Shown here one piece after another: positions 1 through 9,137 of a DNA stretch of 20,987 nt. How positions within the stretch are numbered: position 1 is the stretch's first letter; each line of letters opens with the position of its first letter. The position numbers and the translations under genes were made by a program. The stretch covers positions 1-20,987 of the forward strand of contig NW_025955555.1 of NCBI RefSeq assembly GCF_022376445.1, given 5' to 3'. The notes beneath the pieces are model-generated. The model was not told the DNA's origin. It made no database searches and was given only the letters and a program-made list of their open reading frames with translations. This DNA is from Fomitopsis serialis (lineage: Eukaryota > Basidiomycota > Agaricomycetes > Polyporales > Fomitopsidaceae).

Positions 1-1172
1 CGCGCGCAGGGCGACTGCGAGAGTGCGAGGCCAAGCCGAGGAGCGTGCAGCGTACATGGCGCGGGTACCTGGGGCGAGAGGCCTGAGACGTCAGTGCTGG
101 CTGGCGGGGACACTCTGCACTGGCCGCGCTATTTATGCGCGCGTGAGGACGCACGGGGGAGAGAACGTCTGCGGGGGAGGTCCTGTATCCCCGGACACGG
201 CAGGTTCCCAGCCCAGCGGGACGCGTCGTCATATGGAATAGGCTGATTGGGAGTTTGCCAGAAGCTGCAGCGGCACATGGCCGGGGCGAGTGGGGAAGAC
301 GCGGGCCTGCTTCACTGCCCGGGGCGTTGCGCGCCGCATGGCGAGCGAGGATTGCGATGAACGTTCGACAGACTTCTCGGGATTGAGCTGGCGGAAGGGG
401 GCCCGATAGGGCCGTCGCTCGTCTGGTGCCGCTGTGGCGATCGAACGTTCGTTTGCAGCGTCGTGCGCGTGCGCTGGACCGGGTGTCCCTGTCAGTGCAG
501 GAAGGGTCTGCAGTCACGTAACAGTGTGCAGCCGGGCGAATAGGCGCGATGTTCAGTACCGCAGCACGTACCGTCCTGTGAGCGATCCTGACGGGGCCGT
601 CTATGTAGACAACTGTGCACATGTAGAGGGTGATAGATGTCACGCATGCGTAAGGCCGTTCTTCGGTGTCCCACGCTTGATCTCAGCAGTGCTGTAGAGT
701 GTCCGTATATAGAGAGCCTTGTGCATCTCTCGGTGATACTGGTTGTCCAACAATTGGTTGCTTGCAACGATGTCAAATAGCAGCTCTTGAGTTGAGTGTC
801 GAGCAAACCATGTAGTAAGTAGCGTTCGTAGACGCAGTGGCTGATGCTGACCGATCGAGTACGCAGGACAGTAGCTGAATTTGAATACCGTGACGAATTC
901 GGCACTTCTGTCAGGTGGACTGTTGGACTTCGAAGTTCGCGCGATCTTCCTGGCATACCTACACCGGCCGGCATGACCCACGCCCGTCAACCAGGCCCAG
1001 GCTCGGCGTACAGGTATCCCACAGCTGCATCCAGTGTGTCTGGAATCCGTACCGCTCGTGGTGGATATGAAGTTTTATTCTGGTATCGTAAATCCGTGCT
1101 GGACATAGAGTTCGTGACACATCGAAAACATCCGTCTCTTCGTCCTGCTGATATGTGTGCGCCCGTGGGCGC
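1..1172. other. No gene recognised
   Basis: I read both strands and found no reading frame with convincing coding character, no pair of splice signals joining recognisable protein segments, and no tRNA- or rRNA-like sequence. The longest frames here give low-complexity, Arg/Ser/Cys-rich translations typical of chance frames. The right end holds the 3' flank of the minus-strand secreted-protein gene that stops at 1173. Confidence 0.5.
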
Positions 1173-2214
1173 TCATTGGATCGTGACTGTCAGGACACTG
1201 ACGATGCCGTCTATAGCGATGTCTGTGTTCCGGTGGCGCCTCGTCAATTCCGTTTATCTCAAGGCTATCGCTGTAGTAGACACTCACCGTGGTTGATGCC
1301 GTTCGTGCCTGCTTGCAGCAAGCCCGCGACGTTCTCGGCCGTGGTGCTGTATGTGACGCCGCCGTAGCTGGTCGTGCCGAGTGCCCCTGATACGAGCGCG
1401 TCGCTGGTGAACACGTCTCGATGTCAGTACTCGCAGTAGGCGTTGCGAGGTATCAGTCGCACCGTCCGACGTCGTATCCGTCCGGGCTGATAGTGTGGTG
1501 TTCCGTCGAGGGCTCCTCCTGCGACGCGCTGTGGATGCAGAGAGGTGCGCGTGGTCAGTCCTCAGACATCACGGACGAGCGACCAAAACACTGACGCTAA
1601 GAAGAGCGCCCCGCTGTTCGCATCGCCCCCGTCCTGCTTGAAGACCCTATCAAACCGATACGGCATCAGTACGCAACCCCCTCGCACCGGCAGGTGGTGC
1701 TGACCTGAAGTGGTTCCCGCCGATCGCGCTCTCCATGCACGTCCCGACGTCCGGGTGGCCGTAGTCCTCGCGTAGCTCTGCCGTTTGGTTCACCCAGCCG
1801 TTGCCGTCGCCGAGGTTTGCGCTCTGCGGGCCGCCGAGGTGGATGCCGAGACACTCCGTTGAACTGTGTGGGTGAGGGCATACGGGCGGTCAGCAATAGG
1901 TCCAGCACGGAGTGAGGTGACTTACAAGCCGATCGCACGGGCGTAGTTGACAATGCCGTCGTATGAGAGAACGTCTGGGGAACTGTGGCCCGAGATGATG
2001 ACCTGGGTGCGCACAGCGCGATTGAGCGTGAGGGTTCAACGATGGCCGCGGGCAGAAGACGCACGTTCAGAGGTTCCCCGAGGGTGCCAGCGTTAGTGAG
2101 CATGGAGCCACCGTTGTCGGCCGGGTTGAAGTACGCCGAGGCGCGTTTCGCGATGGGCCCGGCGGATGCGCGGAGGGCGAGGAGGGCGAAGCCAAGGTAG
2201 CGGAGGCCGAACAT
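1173..2214 (-). CDS. Secreted protein of unknown function, 7 exons, 218 aa
   Basis: Seven exons assemble without a frame break: 2214-2065, 2002-1926, 1863-1705, 1646-1596, 1528-1463, 1403-1288 and 1210-1173. The six introns are 58-77 nt with GT...AG ends. The product starts with a signal peptide (about residues 1-18) and a Lys-Arg at residues 23-24 that could be a Kex2 pro-site. The mature part includes GGSML, ECLGIHLGGPQSANLGDG (from about residue 79), an N-glycosylation sequon in WVNQTAELREDYG, GGNHFR, TEHHT and SYGGV, and ends SVLTVTIQ. From memory this resembles a widespread agaricomycete family of hypothetical secreted proteins, but I know no function or domain name for it. Met at 2214 was chosen over an in-frame Met at 2307 because the signal peptide begins there and a TATA-like box lies about 100 nt upstream. 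Confidence 0.8.
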
Positions 2215-2309
2215 GGCGGAGGTGCTAGACAACGGTGGGGGGAGACCGTCGACCAGGAGCAAGGGTGGTGAAGCCGATGCTGCTGGGGAGTGCCGACGAG
2301 CATCCACGG

Positions 2310-2318
2310 CCTTTTATG
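2310..2318 (-). promoter_or_regulatory. TATA-like box of the secreted-protein gene
   Basis: On the minus strand this reads CATAAAAGG, a close TATA-box match in an otherwise GC-rich stretch. It is about 96 nt upstream of the ATG at 2214, which would allow a 5' UTR of roughly 65 nt. Its position supports that ATG; binding is inferred. Confidence 0.45.
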
Positions 2319-2319
2319 C

Positions 2320-4137
2320 GTCCATCCTGCGACGCTCGCTTGAGGAAGTGCGCTGCTCCCGTCATCCCGAGAGCGACACATATGGTGCTAGCTCGTCGGT
2401 GCCGGCGGTCGTCATATGGGTCGAGCGAGTGTGATGAGGGAGAGAACAGGCGTGATCGCGTGGCTGCTGGTGTGTTGCTGAAAAGACACCGTCTTCCCTT
2501 CCCATCGACGCTTGGTAGCCATGTGCACGGTCGGTAGAAGATGAACGCTGACACCCTTTTGGAGGCATCGCGGGACGCTGGCGTCGCCGGTCAGCTTCGG
2601 GAAATCGATGATAAAGCGAGGAGACATACGATTGCTTGATGCTTGGCTGTCGTGAGATGATACAAGGACGCACCTCTACTAATCTGTATTCGGTGCTGGA
2701 TACATGCACGGAGGAAATCCTAGAGGTATGCCAGAATTTGGTAAGCCCCAGCGCCCGGTGAGACAATGTTCGTAGCATTCGCCGAAGGTTATGGGTGCCG
2801 CAGCAGTTCTGACTTGCGGCCGTGCCAACGACGTGAACACGAATCTGACCACTCGCCGGGAGCTGATCTGTGCCAAGAAGGTTGATACACCTACGTCACG
2901 GGGACCTTTCCCCATCCGGAGAGCACGAGGAATGACCGCTTCGTCTCCTTCTGGGTCCCGCACGAAAGATCGCTGCGCATGGTGAGCGGGCGGGGTGCTT
3001 CGGGGTGCATACGATTGCTGTTTATCGCGGGCCGCCGGGCTTGCAGTTGAGATGATCGACGCGTTTGTAGTGGGTGTCATGTGCTACCACACCGGAGATT
3101 TTTACCGTGTGGTGTACCCAGGGTGTACCACTATCTATCCCACCGTGAAACAAATGGGTGTACGACACCCGTTGAACACGATGGGAGCTTGGAACGAGAC
3201 TCATCACACACAATTGAAAAAGGCTGAAGGCGGTGGAATGCAAGAGACCAACTGCCCGACGGAGTGGTTGATAACGCGGCGGTACTGGCACCGGTCAGTA
3301 AGACGTGATTTATCGGCGATTCGGCGCAACACTCAGTGCCGGTGCTCGACGGCCATACTGCACGCATCATACCCGAGATGTGGCACGCCAAGTTCAACAC
3401 CGTAGATAGTTAAAGGACGAAGGACTGGCGATGCGGAGGAGAGGAAGACGGGGAGGCGGAGGGCATTGATTGTTATGCGGCGAATCTGATGCCGTTCTTG
3501 GTGCAGATGTGTGTGTCCGCATATGGCAACTAAGAATCGCCGGGCATCTCCGGCGCGGGTCTTCTGAGTGGTTGCGTGGTTCAACTCTCTCGTCTCTTGT
3601 TCGCCGCACCGGGCTGCATTCTGCACAATGCAGCGCCCCAGACACACACAGGTGGTCTGAGAGACGCACGGAGATGTTTTGAGAGATATGAACCGTTGTC
3701 TGCGCGTGAGCAGCGCAGCGCAGACGGGGCGGGGCCTGCTGGAGGAAAGATCATTTGGCCCCGCAGCGCTTCGGGGTATCAATTAGGTAACAGGTGTCAC
3801 GCTTCTTAGTAGGTTCGTTTCACTCCTCGCCAAATTTGGTTTCTTGAATAGCGACCCTCTCCGCCACCGCCCTCGTCCGCGCCGCCCTCGCTGGCCGTCC
3901 GCGACATTTCTCGCTCGTCGCTGCCCAGCTGCGAGCCGCCACACGCACTCTGCGCGCACGCCAGTACGCTCGCAGCGCACACATTCAACCGACGTGCGCT
4001 AGTGCTTATCTCACACGGGCTGGCTGTCGTCTGTGGCCACATCAAACCGTCCGCAACTGCTGCGGCGCGCGCCCCTGTTGGACGATTCTCCGCACACTGC
4101 TCAATTTTTACTCGTACAGCACCACCACATTTCTACC
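2320..4137. other. Intergenic, no gene recognised
   Basis: This 1.8 kb separates the divergent secreted-protein gene (-) and zinc-cluster gene (+). Frames here, for example 2995-3405 (+) and 3333-3782 (-), are open but show no domain, hydrophobic pattern or splice structure. The only clear local structure is the GGTGT and inverted-repeat cluster at 3071-3170. The last 300 bp, pyrimidine-rich on the plus strand, probably hold the promoter and 5' UTR of the gene at 4138. Confidence 0.45.
3071..3170. repeat. Cluster of GGTGT motifs with inverted repeats
   Basis: Within 100 bp there are GGGTGTCA (3072-3079), two direct copies of GGTGTACC spaced 11 bp apart (3111-3118 and 3122-3129), and a 15-bp inverted repeat with 6-bp arms, GGGTGT-ACG-ACACCC (3156-3170). 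A short hairpin can form between ACCACAC near 3087 and GTGTGGT near 3107. One-helical-turn spacing is typical of protein-binding sites, but no binder can be named. Confidence 0.35.
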
Positions 4138-5840
4138 ATGGCCGACTCCCCAGATGGCACCGAATCGGCAGCAGCCGAGTCGGGCGATGACGGGCAGCTC
4201 ACCATCCGCATTCCTAACCCAAAAGTCTACATGGCTCGTCAATCGCAGTGGAAAGGCCGCAGAGGAAAGCCGCGCTGTGATCATTGCCGTTTGAACAACC
4301 TCAAGGTATGTCAAATCGTATTATATAAGCGTAACATTCAGTACGGATGCTCATACGATGCCTGTGGCCAGTGCGACCGCGTTTTGCCCACATGTAATCA
4401 CTGCGCATGGGCAAATGGCCGAGAATGCAAGTACACGCCGTTACCGACTCCTGCGCATAGGGGCATCCCGAGATGCGACAGGTGTCGATCCCAGAACCTC
4501 AAGGTGTGTTTTCGGACGCAACGGGCTTTATAACAACGCAAGCATGCTCACATACGCCTTCTTCGCAGTGCGATCGCAGTTTGCCCATATGCAACCACTG
4601 TCAGGAGGATAACGAGGAGGACTGCAACTACACGCCGAAGAAGCGGCACAAGGTTCCCACAGAGAACCAGACCGCGACACCGAAGGGCGACAGAAACGAG
4701 ACGCCCTATACTTCGAAGACGGCTTCCTTTCTCGTCTCCGAGGTGCCTTCGGACCACGAGGGCGAGGCGGAGAGCTCCACCTCCAATGGAAACGGTGCCA
4801 CTCCGACCAACAAGCACACCTTCGAGGCCGAAATGCGCACTGAGCCACAGATTAAGCAATACAAGCCACCTGGCTCACCTATGCCGGGTGATGATATTCC
4901 TATGGACGTCGACTCGGAGATGTTCCAGCAGGTGGGCCCTGATGGAGCGGTAACCTGGGTGCGCAAGCTTGCGCTGCCTCCGCTTTCGGCGAAGGGCGCG
5001 TCCTCTGCGAGCGCGAGTGGCTCAGGGTACCACCGTCCATTTGTGCTCGACCAGGGCATGATCGTCACAACACCACACGTTGACCCGTGGACGCATCCGT
5101 CCTTCGCTCCTCTTCCGACCGTCGTCCTACAAACACTCGCGGCAATTACGGCAATGGACATGCCGACGCGACACGCGTTTGACGAGGCGCTCATACGGTT
5201 CGTAGGCGGACTGGCACCAGAATTACGGGAGACGGCGACGTTCATCACAGACGTCTACTCAGAGGTCGCGCATGCCGTATCCGAAGGTTTGGTATCGGAG
5301 TTGTCGCCCCGATTGCAGCTCTGGGCGAGCTGCCACCATGCAAGAGCGGGTTCACGCAAGCAGCACCTGCTCATCCTCCCCAGGGACGCGTACTACAACA
5401 TGGACCGTGTAGACGAGGAGAGCCTCCGCGCTAGCTATGTCGCCCTGACGGATGGCGAGCCCGTGCCACTCAAGCCAGAGGACTCGGCGGCGGGTAGCTT
5501 GGCCGCGCTGGACCCTTTGGCAGTGTTCGACCGCATACCGGTCCAATCGCAGATCTACGACGTCTTGGTGTACACACATAGGAACCACAGCTCCGCTCCG
5601 AGCATGCTGTCGGAGGCCAGGCGGATAGGCGTCGTAAGTGCACCTCCATTAAGTGGAGTTTCAAGTTCCATTGTTGAGCTTGCTTTGTTGTAGGCGACGA
5701 TCACCTGGCCGATGGTGGAGATCTTCATCCGGTTATGCCCTCTCTGCAAAATGCGCGGCAAGAACAGCACGCGCGTCGCCTCCGAAGACGACCCCGCCCC
5801 ACCTGTCTCACGCGCCCACTCACACGCCTCCAAGCGATAG
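4138..5840 (+). CDS. Double Zn2Cys6-like cluster protein with integrase-type HHCC-like C-terminus, 503 aa
   Basis: Exons are 4138-4305, 4372-4503, 4569-5633 and 5694-5840, with introns of 66, 65 and 60 nt, all phase 0. The ATG at 4138 has a strong context (ACCATGG) and is the first ATG in frame. Two clusters have identical cysteine spacing, CX2CX6CX6CX2CX7C: residues 47, 50, 57, 64, 67, 75 and 91, 94, 101, 108, 111, 119. This fits the fungal Zn2Cys6 pattern, but the residues between cysteines are not those of Gal4-type activators, so DNA binding is inferred. An acidic, Ser/Thr-rich linker follows. Residues 437-473 (HRNH, then SEARR, TWPMVEIFIRLCPLC) resemble the H2C2 integrase zinc-binding domain of retroelements. 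No integrase catalytic core follows; the protein ends 30 residues later. It may be a nuclear regulator or a domesticated transposon-derived protein. Confidence 0.8.
4276..4625 (+). repeat. Intragenic duplication of an exon-intron unit (zinc cluster)
   Basis: The zinc cluster is repeated with a 44-residue period, and exon 2 (132 nt) is exactly one period. Both copies are split by an intron at the same codon boundary, after Leu-Lys and before the third Cys. The two introns (4306-4371 and 4504-4568) also share sequence: ATGCTCATACG in the first and ATGCTCACATACG in the second, in the same place relative to the acceptor. This indicates a tandem DNA duplication that carried the intron along. Confidence 0.75.
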
Positions 5841-6464
5841 CTCACCCCCACTCTCGCGGCCCCGCGGCCGGCCATTGTATCTTTATTTAGGGCATCTACT
5901 TCCTTGTACGATACATTTACAAGCTAGCTCACCGTGATGTACATGCGTCGTATTGGTCGGGATGGGGTCCGTTGTAACATTTATTCCGCTCTCTCGTTGT
6001 GTACTCGTCGGTGCTCCTCTCCTGTCTTGGTGATCTCGAGCTCAGTGTTGTTGCTGTACTGTACCGGCGCGCCTTGCTTGTATTGCGGCTGCGGTTGCCA
6101 GGTCGAATGGACACACGTTGTCCCCTGCCGTTGTTGGCGCTTGCACTTGGCCTGGGAGGAAGCTGCCACGGCGGAACCAGCGCGGCCATAACCACAGCGA
6201 CTGCCTAATAGGGACACGGGCTTTGGGGATCATATCAAGATTCCCCGGCGTGTCAATGGAAGGGCGTCATCGGGGAACCGCTCAGGGTGGAGTCCGACGC
6301 ACACACAGTTCTGGCGCTAGAGGGTGTTCTGAGATACAACTGGGGCAGACAAATATGAGTTACACACGGTCGTGTAGATAGGTGTACATATGTAGATGGT
6401 ACTTTTCAAGGACGCGTACTAGATGGACCACAAGATTCAGATAGATCCGAGACATGAGTGCTGC
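5841..6464. other. Convergent intergenic region
   Basis: This 620 bp lies between the stop of the plus-strand zinc-cluster gene and the stop of the minus-strand decarboxylase gene. It should hold both 3' UTRs and polyadenylation regions. Open frames on both strands are short and lack coding features. I see no repeat or RNA gene. Confidence 0.5.
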
Positions 6465-8188
6465 TCATTGGCGCAGCTCAAAGGTCGCAAACGCAAGGTC
6501 GTATCCGCCAAACTCGTAGTTGATCTTGTCCGTACGCCTGTACACCGCGCTGAACGGCGCGGACCCTTCCGGGTTTGCCGGGTCCAGGGTGGTGGTGGTG
6601 CCCTTCGCGCCCCGCGCGCGGGGCTGGGTGAGCGCAGCCTTGAACGCGCGCTGCGCGGCCTCGACGGCGCTCTCGCCGTCCTCCTCCTCCGCGTTGTTGT
6701 TGTCCTCGCTCGAGACGAAGAGCGTGAGTGTGAGCCGGCCCGGCTGGAAGATGCTGACAACGCGGCGGATGAGCGTGCGCAGGTCGGGAATGCGCTTCTT
6801 CCCTTCCTGCGCGGCGGCCTCGCCGTCGGGCCCGGTGGACAGGGAGAGGGGCGCGGAGGGCAGGGGGACGTTGCACTCGAAGGACGCGTAGGACCAGCCT
6901 GACTCGGGCGTGACGTGGATGGTGTAGTAGCCCTCGCCTGACTTGGCGGGGTCCGTCCCTGCGTCCTCGCACCATTTGAGAAGGGCGTTGCAGGAGTAGC
7001 CGCAGGGCGTGAAGGAGTAGGCGTCGAGGGTCGTCACGTGCGGCGGGAAGAGCTGGGAGATGCCGAGGGAGGAGGAGAGGGACATGGCCTGGGCGGAGGG
7101 GGAGGCATCGGGTTCGGAGGACGTGAGGGTGCTGGTCATGAAGGGCGCGCAGGCGGTCGGGGAGAGGTGTGTCATGAGGATCTCGATGGTGTAGTCTTGG
7201 GAGATCTCGTCGCCGTCGTCGGCAGGTGTCTGCTCTGGAGTGGGGCCGTCCGCGTCGACGCCGTTCGCCTGCTCTTCGGATGCATCGCCGTTGGGAGTAT
7301 GCTGGAGGGGTGTGTTCGGTCTGGTGCTCCCGTTGACGCTGTCGTCTCCGGGAGTGGTCATGTACAGTAGCCAATGGTCGCCGTTCACCTTTCCGATCGT
7401 GTAGGCGGCGCCATTCGGGAAGATGTTGTCGAGGTAGTCGATTTCGGCACGCCAGTCTCTGTGAGGGCCCATCTGTCGCTCGGGGAACATGAATGCCTTG
7501 CGGGAGTAGAACAAGCGATAGACAGAGGGCAAGGATGCGTGATCGCGCGCAATCTCTAGTATGCGCGGGACCCCCAGGAGGTTGAGGGTCGTCCCGCATG
7601 TTTTGAGGATGAGGCGATGAGGGGAGACGAAGAAAGACGATTCACTGGATCGGACGGGAGCGATGAGTACGTTGCGAGCATAGTGCAAGAGTGAATGGTA
7701 AGGAGAAAGACCATAGCTCGCAGATCTCGCATGTGAAGCACCTAAGCTAGTTTTACGCAGTGGACGGCGCATCCGATGTTCCGGGACGGAATGCCCGAGC
7801 AATACGCCTGGACATATTGCGAATATTGGAGAATAATGCCGAACGAGAGATCGAGGCAACCATATACGAGATAGTCTTCCGTCGCAGCCTCTTTCAGGTG
7901 CGCGCACGCCGGCCCTCGGACGATTGACGTGATCGGCTAGATGTCGAGAGCTCACCTGAGGAGATAGGCATCCATCTCCATGCCCTCCACGACGGAGAGG
8001 ATCTTGCACTGGACGATGTCGAGCATGTCCGCCCAGACCTGGCGGGGGACCCTCCTGAGGCCGAACTTGCCATCGACGGGGGATGCAGCGTCGGGGACGT
8101 CGGCGGGGGTGGGCTTGAACCAGATCTCGAGGAGCTTCTCAGGACCCTCGAAGGGGCCGGTGGGTGCGACCTCAGGGCATGCTGCCAT
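6465..8188 (-). CDS. SPE2: S-adenosylmethionine decarboxylase proenzyme, 470 aa
   Basis: The enzyme decarboxylates S-adenosylmethionine to supply aminopropyl groups for spermidine and spermine. Exon 1 is 8188-7956 and exon 2 is 7644-6465, separated by a 311-nt intron (GTGAGC...CCAG) that is long for this window. The N-terminus has the family signature FEGPEKLLEIWF. Splicing rebuilds LLSESS, the self-cleavage site: cleavage between Glu79 and Ser80 would make the pyruvoyl cofactor. KTCGTT places Cys94 fourteen residues after Ser80, the same spacing as Ser68 to Cys82 in the human enzyme. CGYS (Ser295) and YTIHVTPE (His321) match the other processing residues. The C-terminus INYEFGGYDLAFATFE is typical. 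Two polar, low-complexity insertions (after LLYMTTPGDD, and around SSEDNNNAEEED) make it longer than the human enzyme. It is divergent from the DUF1279 gene. Confidence 0.95.
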
Positions 8189-8204
8189 TCAGACGAGCGG
8201 GGTG

Positions 8205-8351
8205 CTATCGCGGGATGGAGAGGCGGCTCGTGCGGGCGACGGCGGAGGGATGCATGAAAGGGCGGTGGTGGACAAGCTCGCAGGCGCCCGCTCTCTGCTC
8301 AAAATCTGCAGGTCGATCGATGCCCGATCGCCTGCCGCCCGCCGCCGCCAT
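8205..8351 (-). promoter_or_regulatory. Possible upstream ORF (48 codons) of the decarboxylase gene
   Basis: An ATG at 8351 opens a 48-codon frame ending in TAG at 8207-8205, only 16 nt before the main ATG at 8188. The decarboxylase is translationally controlled through upstream ORFs in mammals and plants, so this is worth noting. Whether the ATG is transcribed is unknown: an AT-rich, TATA-like stretch (8375-8386) lies just upstream, so transcription may start on either side of the ATG. Confidence 0.3.
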
Positions 8352-8396
8352 GACGCGCACCTGCTGTTCGCCTGATTATTTATTAGTCGCAGCGCC

Positions 8397-8465
8397 GTCC
8401 TCGCTGTCCTCGCTGTCGTCCTCGCTGTCCGCACCGTCGTCCTCGCCGTCCTCGCCACCGCGCTC
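8397..8465 (+). repeat. Imperfect CCTCGCTGT-type short tandem repeat in a divergent promoter
   Basis: This stretch is built of degenerate 9-12 nt units such as CCTCGCTGT, CGTCCTCGC and CGTCCTCGCC, directly before the ATG at 8466. It lies in the 277-bp divergent promoter of the decarboxylase and DUF1279 genes. It is open in frame with the downstream gene and would add a Val/Leu/Ala-rich segment, but contains no in-frame ATG and is preceded by a stop, so it is most likely 5' UTR. Confidence 0.6.
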
Positions 8466-9137
8466 ATGGTGCGCAACCTCATCCTCCGCTTCCCCCTCTT
8501 CCGCGCCCTCGCCCCCCGCCTCGCCAGACCCATTCTGCCCCTCACACGCCTCGCACCAAGCCCGCTCTCCCTTACCGGTGCGCCCGCCACCTCCTCCCGT
8601 CTCTTTCACCACATCCCTGCACGCCTCACCGACTCCCCGCCTCGCTCCCCACCACCAAATGACCCCGAGAGTCCCGGCCTCCCCCCAGATGCGACGCTCT
8701 CCCAGCGACTAAAACACCTCATCAAGGCCTACGGGTGGTACGCCCTCGGCATGTACATCGTCGTCGGCGCCCTCGACTTCGCAGTCGCCTTCGCCGGCAT
8801 CAATATCATTGGCGCGGAGCATGTCTCCCGAGTCACCTCCGCCGTCAAGGACTACGTCGCCGGCTTCATCAACTCGAGACCGCCAGAACCCGGCAGGGAG
8901 GAGATGGAGAGCATGTCGTCCCATGCGCACGGGGGCGGCCAGGAGGGCCTCTATGCCATGCTCGTCCTCGCCTACACGGTGCACAAAACGCTCTTCCTCC
9001 CGGTGCGCGTTGGCCTTACCGCCACGTTGACACCCAAACTTGTCCATTGGCTGCGGGCTAGAGGCTGGGCAGGCGGCGAGGGTACGAAGCGCGCGGCGCG
9101 CGAGATGCGAGAAAGAATGAGGAGAGACAAAGATTAG
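8466..9137 (+). CDS. Mitochondrial DUF1279 (FAM210-like) membrane protein, 223 aa
   Basis: This is an intronless gene. Residues 1-60 are rich in Arg, Ser, Pro and Leu with almost no acidic residues, as in a mitochondrial presequence. The DUF1279 core follows: LKHLIKAYGWYALGMYIVVGALDFAVAF (about residues 85-112), matching the KKYGWYALGVY...ALDF signature of FAM210A/B and yeast Nat2-like proteins. A second hydrophobic segment (LYAMLVLAYTVHKTLFLPVRVGLTATLTPKLVHWL) completes the domain, and the tail is strongly basic (KRAAREMRERMRRDKD). Family members are in the mitochondrial inner membrane; animal FAM210A affects mitochondrial translation, but the fungal role is unclear. The ATG at 8466 is the first in frame after an upstream stop. 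Confidence 0.88.
   Translation: MVRNLILRFPLFRALAPRLARPILPLTRLAPSPLSLTGAPATSSRLFHHIPARLTDSPPRSPPPNDPESPGLPPDATLSQRLKHLIKAYGWYALGMYIVVGALDFAVAFAGINIIGAEHVSRVTSAVKDYVAGFINSRPPEPGREEMESMSSHAHGGGQEGLYAMLVLAYTVHKTLFLPVRVGLTATLTPKLVHWLRARGWAGGEGTKRAAREMRERMRRDKD

Noticed and set aside
844..1296. Plus-strand open frame of 150 codons
   Set aside because: No domain or coding pattern, and its right part is antisense to the last exons of the secreted-protein gene.
2995..3405. Plus-strand open frame of 136 codons
   Set aside because: Random-looking composition, no splice partners, no hydrophobic or motif structure.
1..4137. Transposable element remnant
   Set aside because: I looked for terminal repeats and for transposase or reverse transcriptase motifs and found none; the integrase-like module downstream lies in an intact host-type gene.
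6423..6902. Long plus-strand open frame (159 codons)
   Set aside because: It is antisense to the decarboxylase exon 2, which has unambiguous family motifs; the GC-rich third positions of that gene create the shadow frame.
6478..7599. Very long minus-strand frame, Arg/Pro/His-rich (373 codons)
   Set aside because: It overlaps the decarboxylase exon in another frame and has the biased composition of a shadow frame.
8376..8612. Acidic minus-strand frame (Glu/Asp/Gly-rich)
   Set aside because: It is the antisense of the short tandem repeat and of the presequence of the DUF1279 gene.
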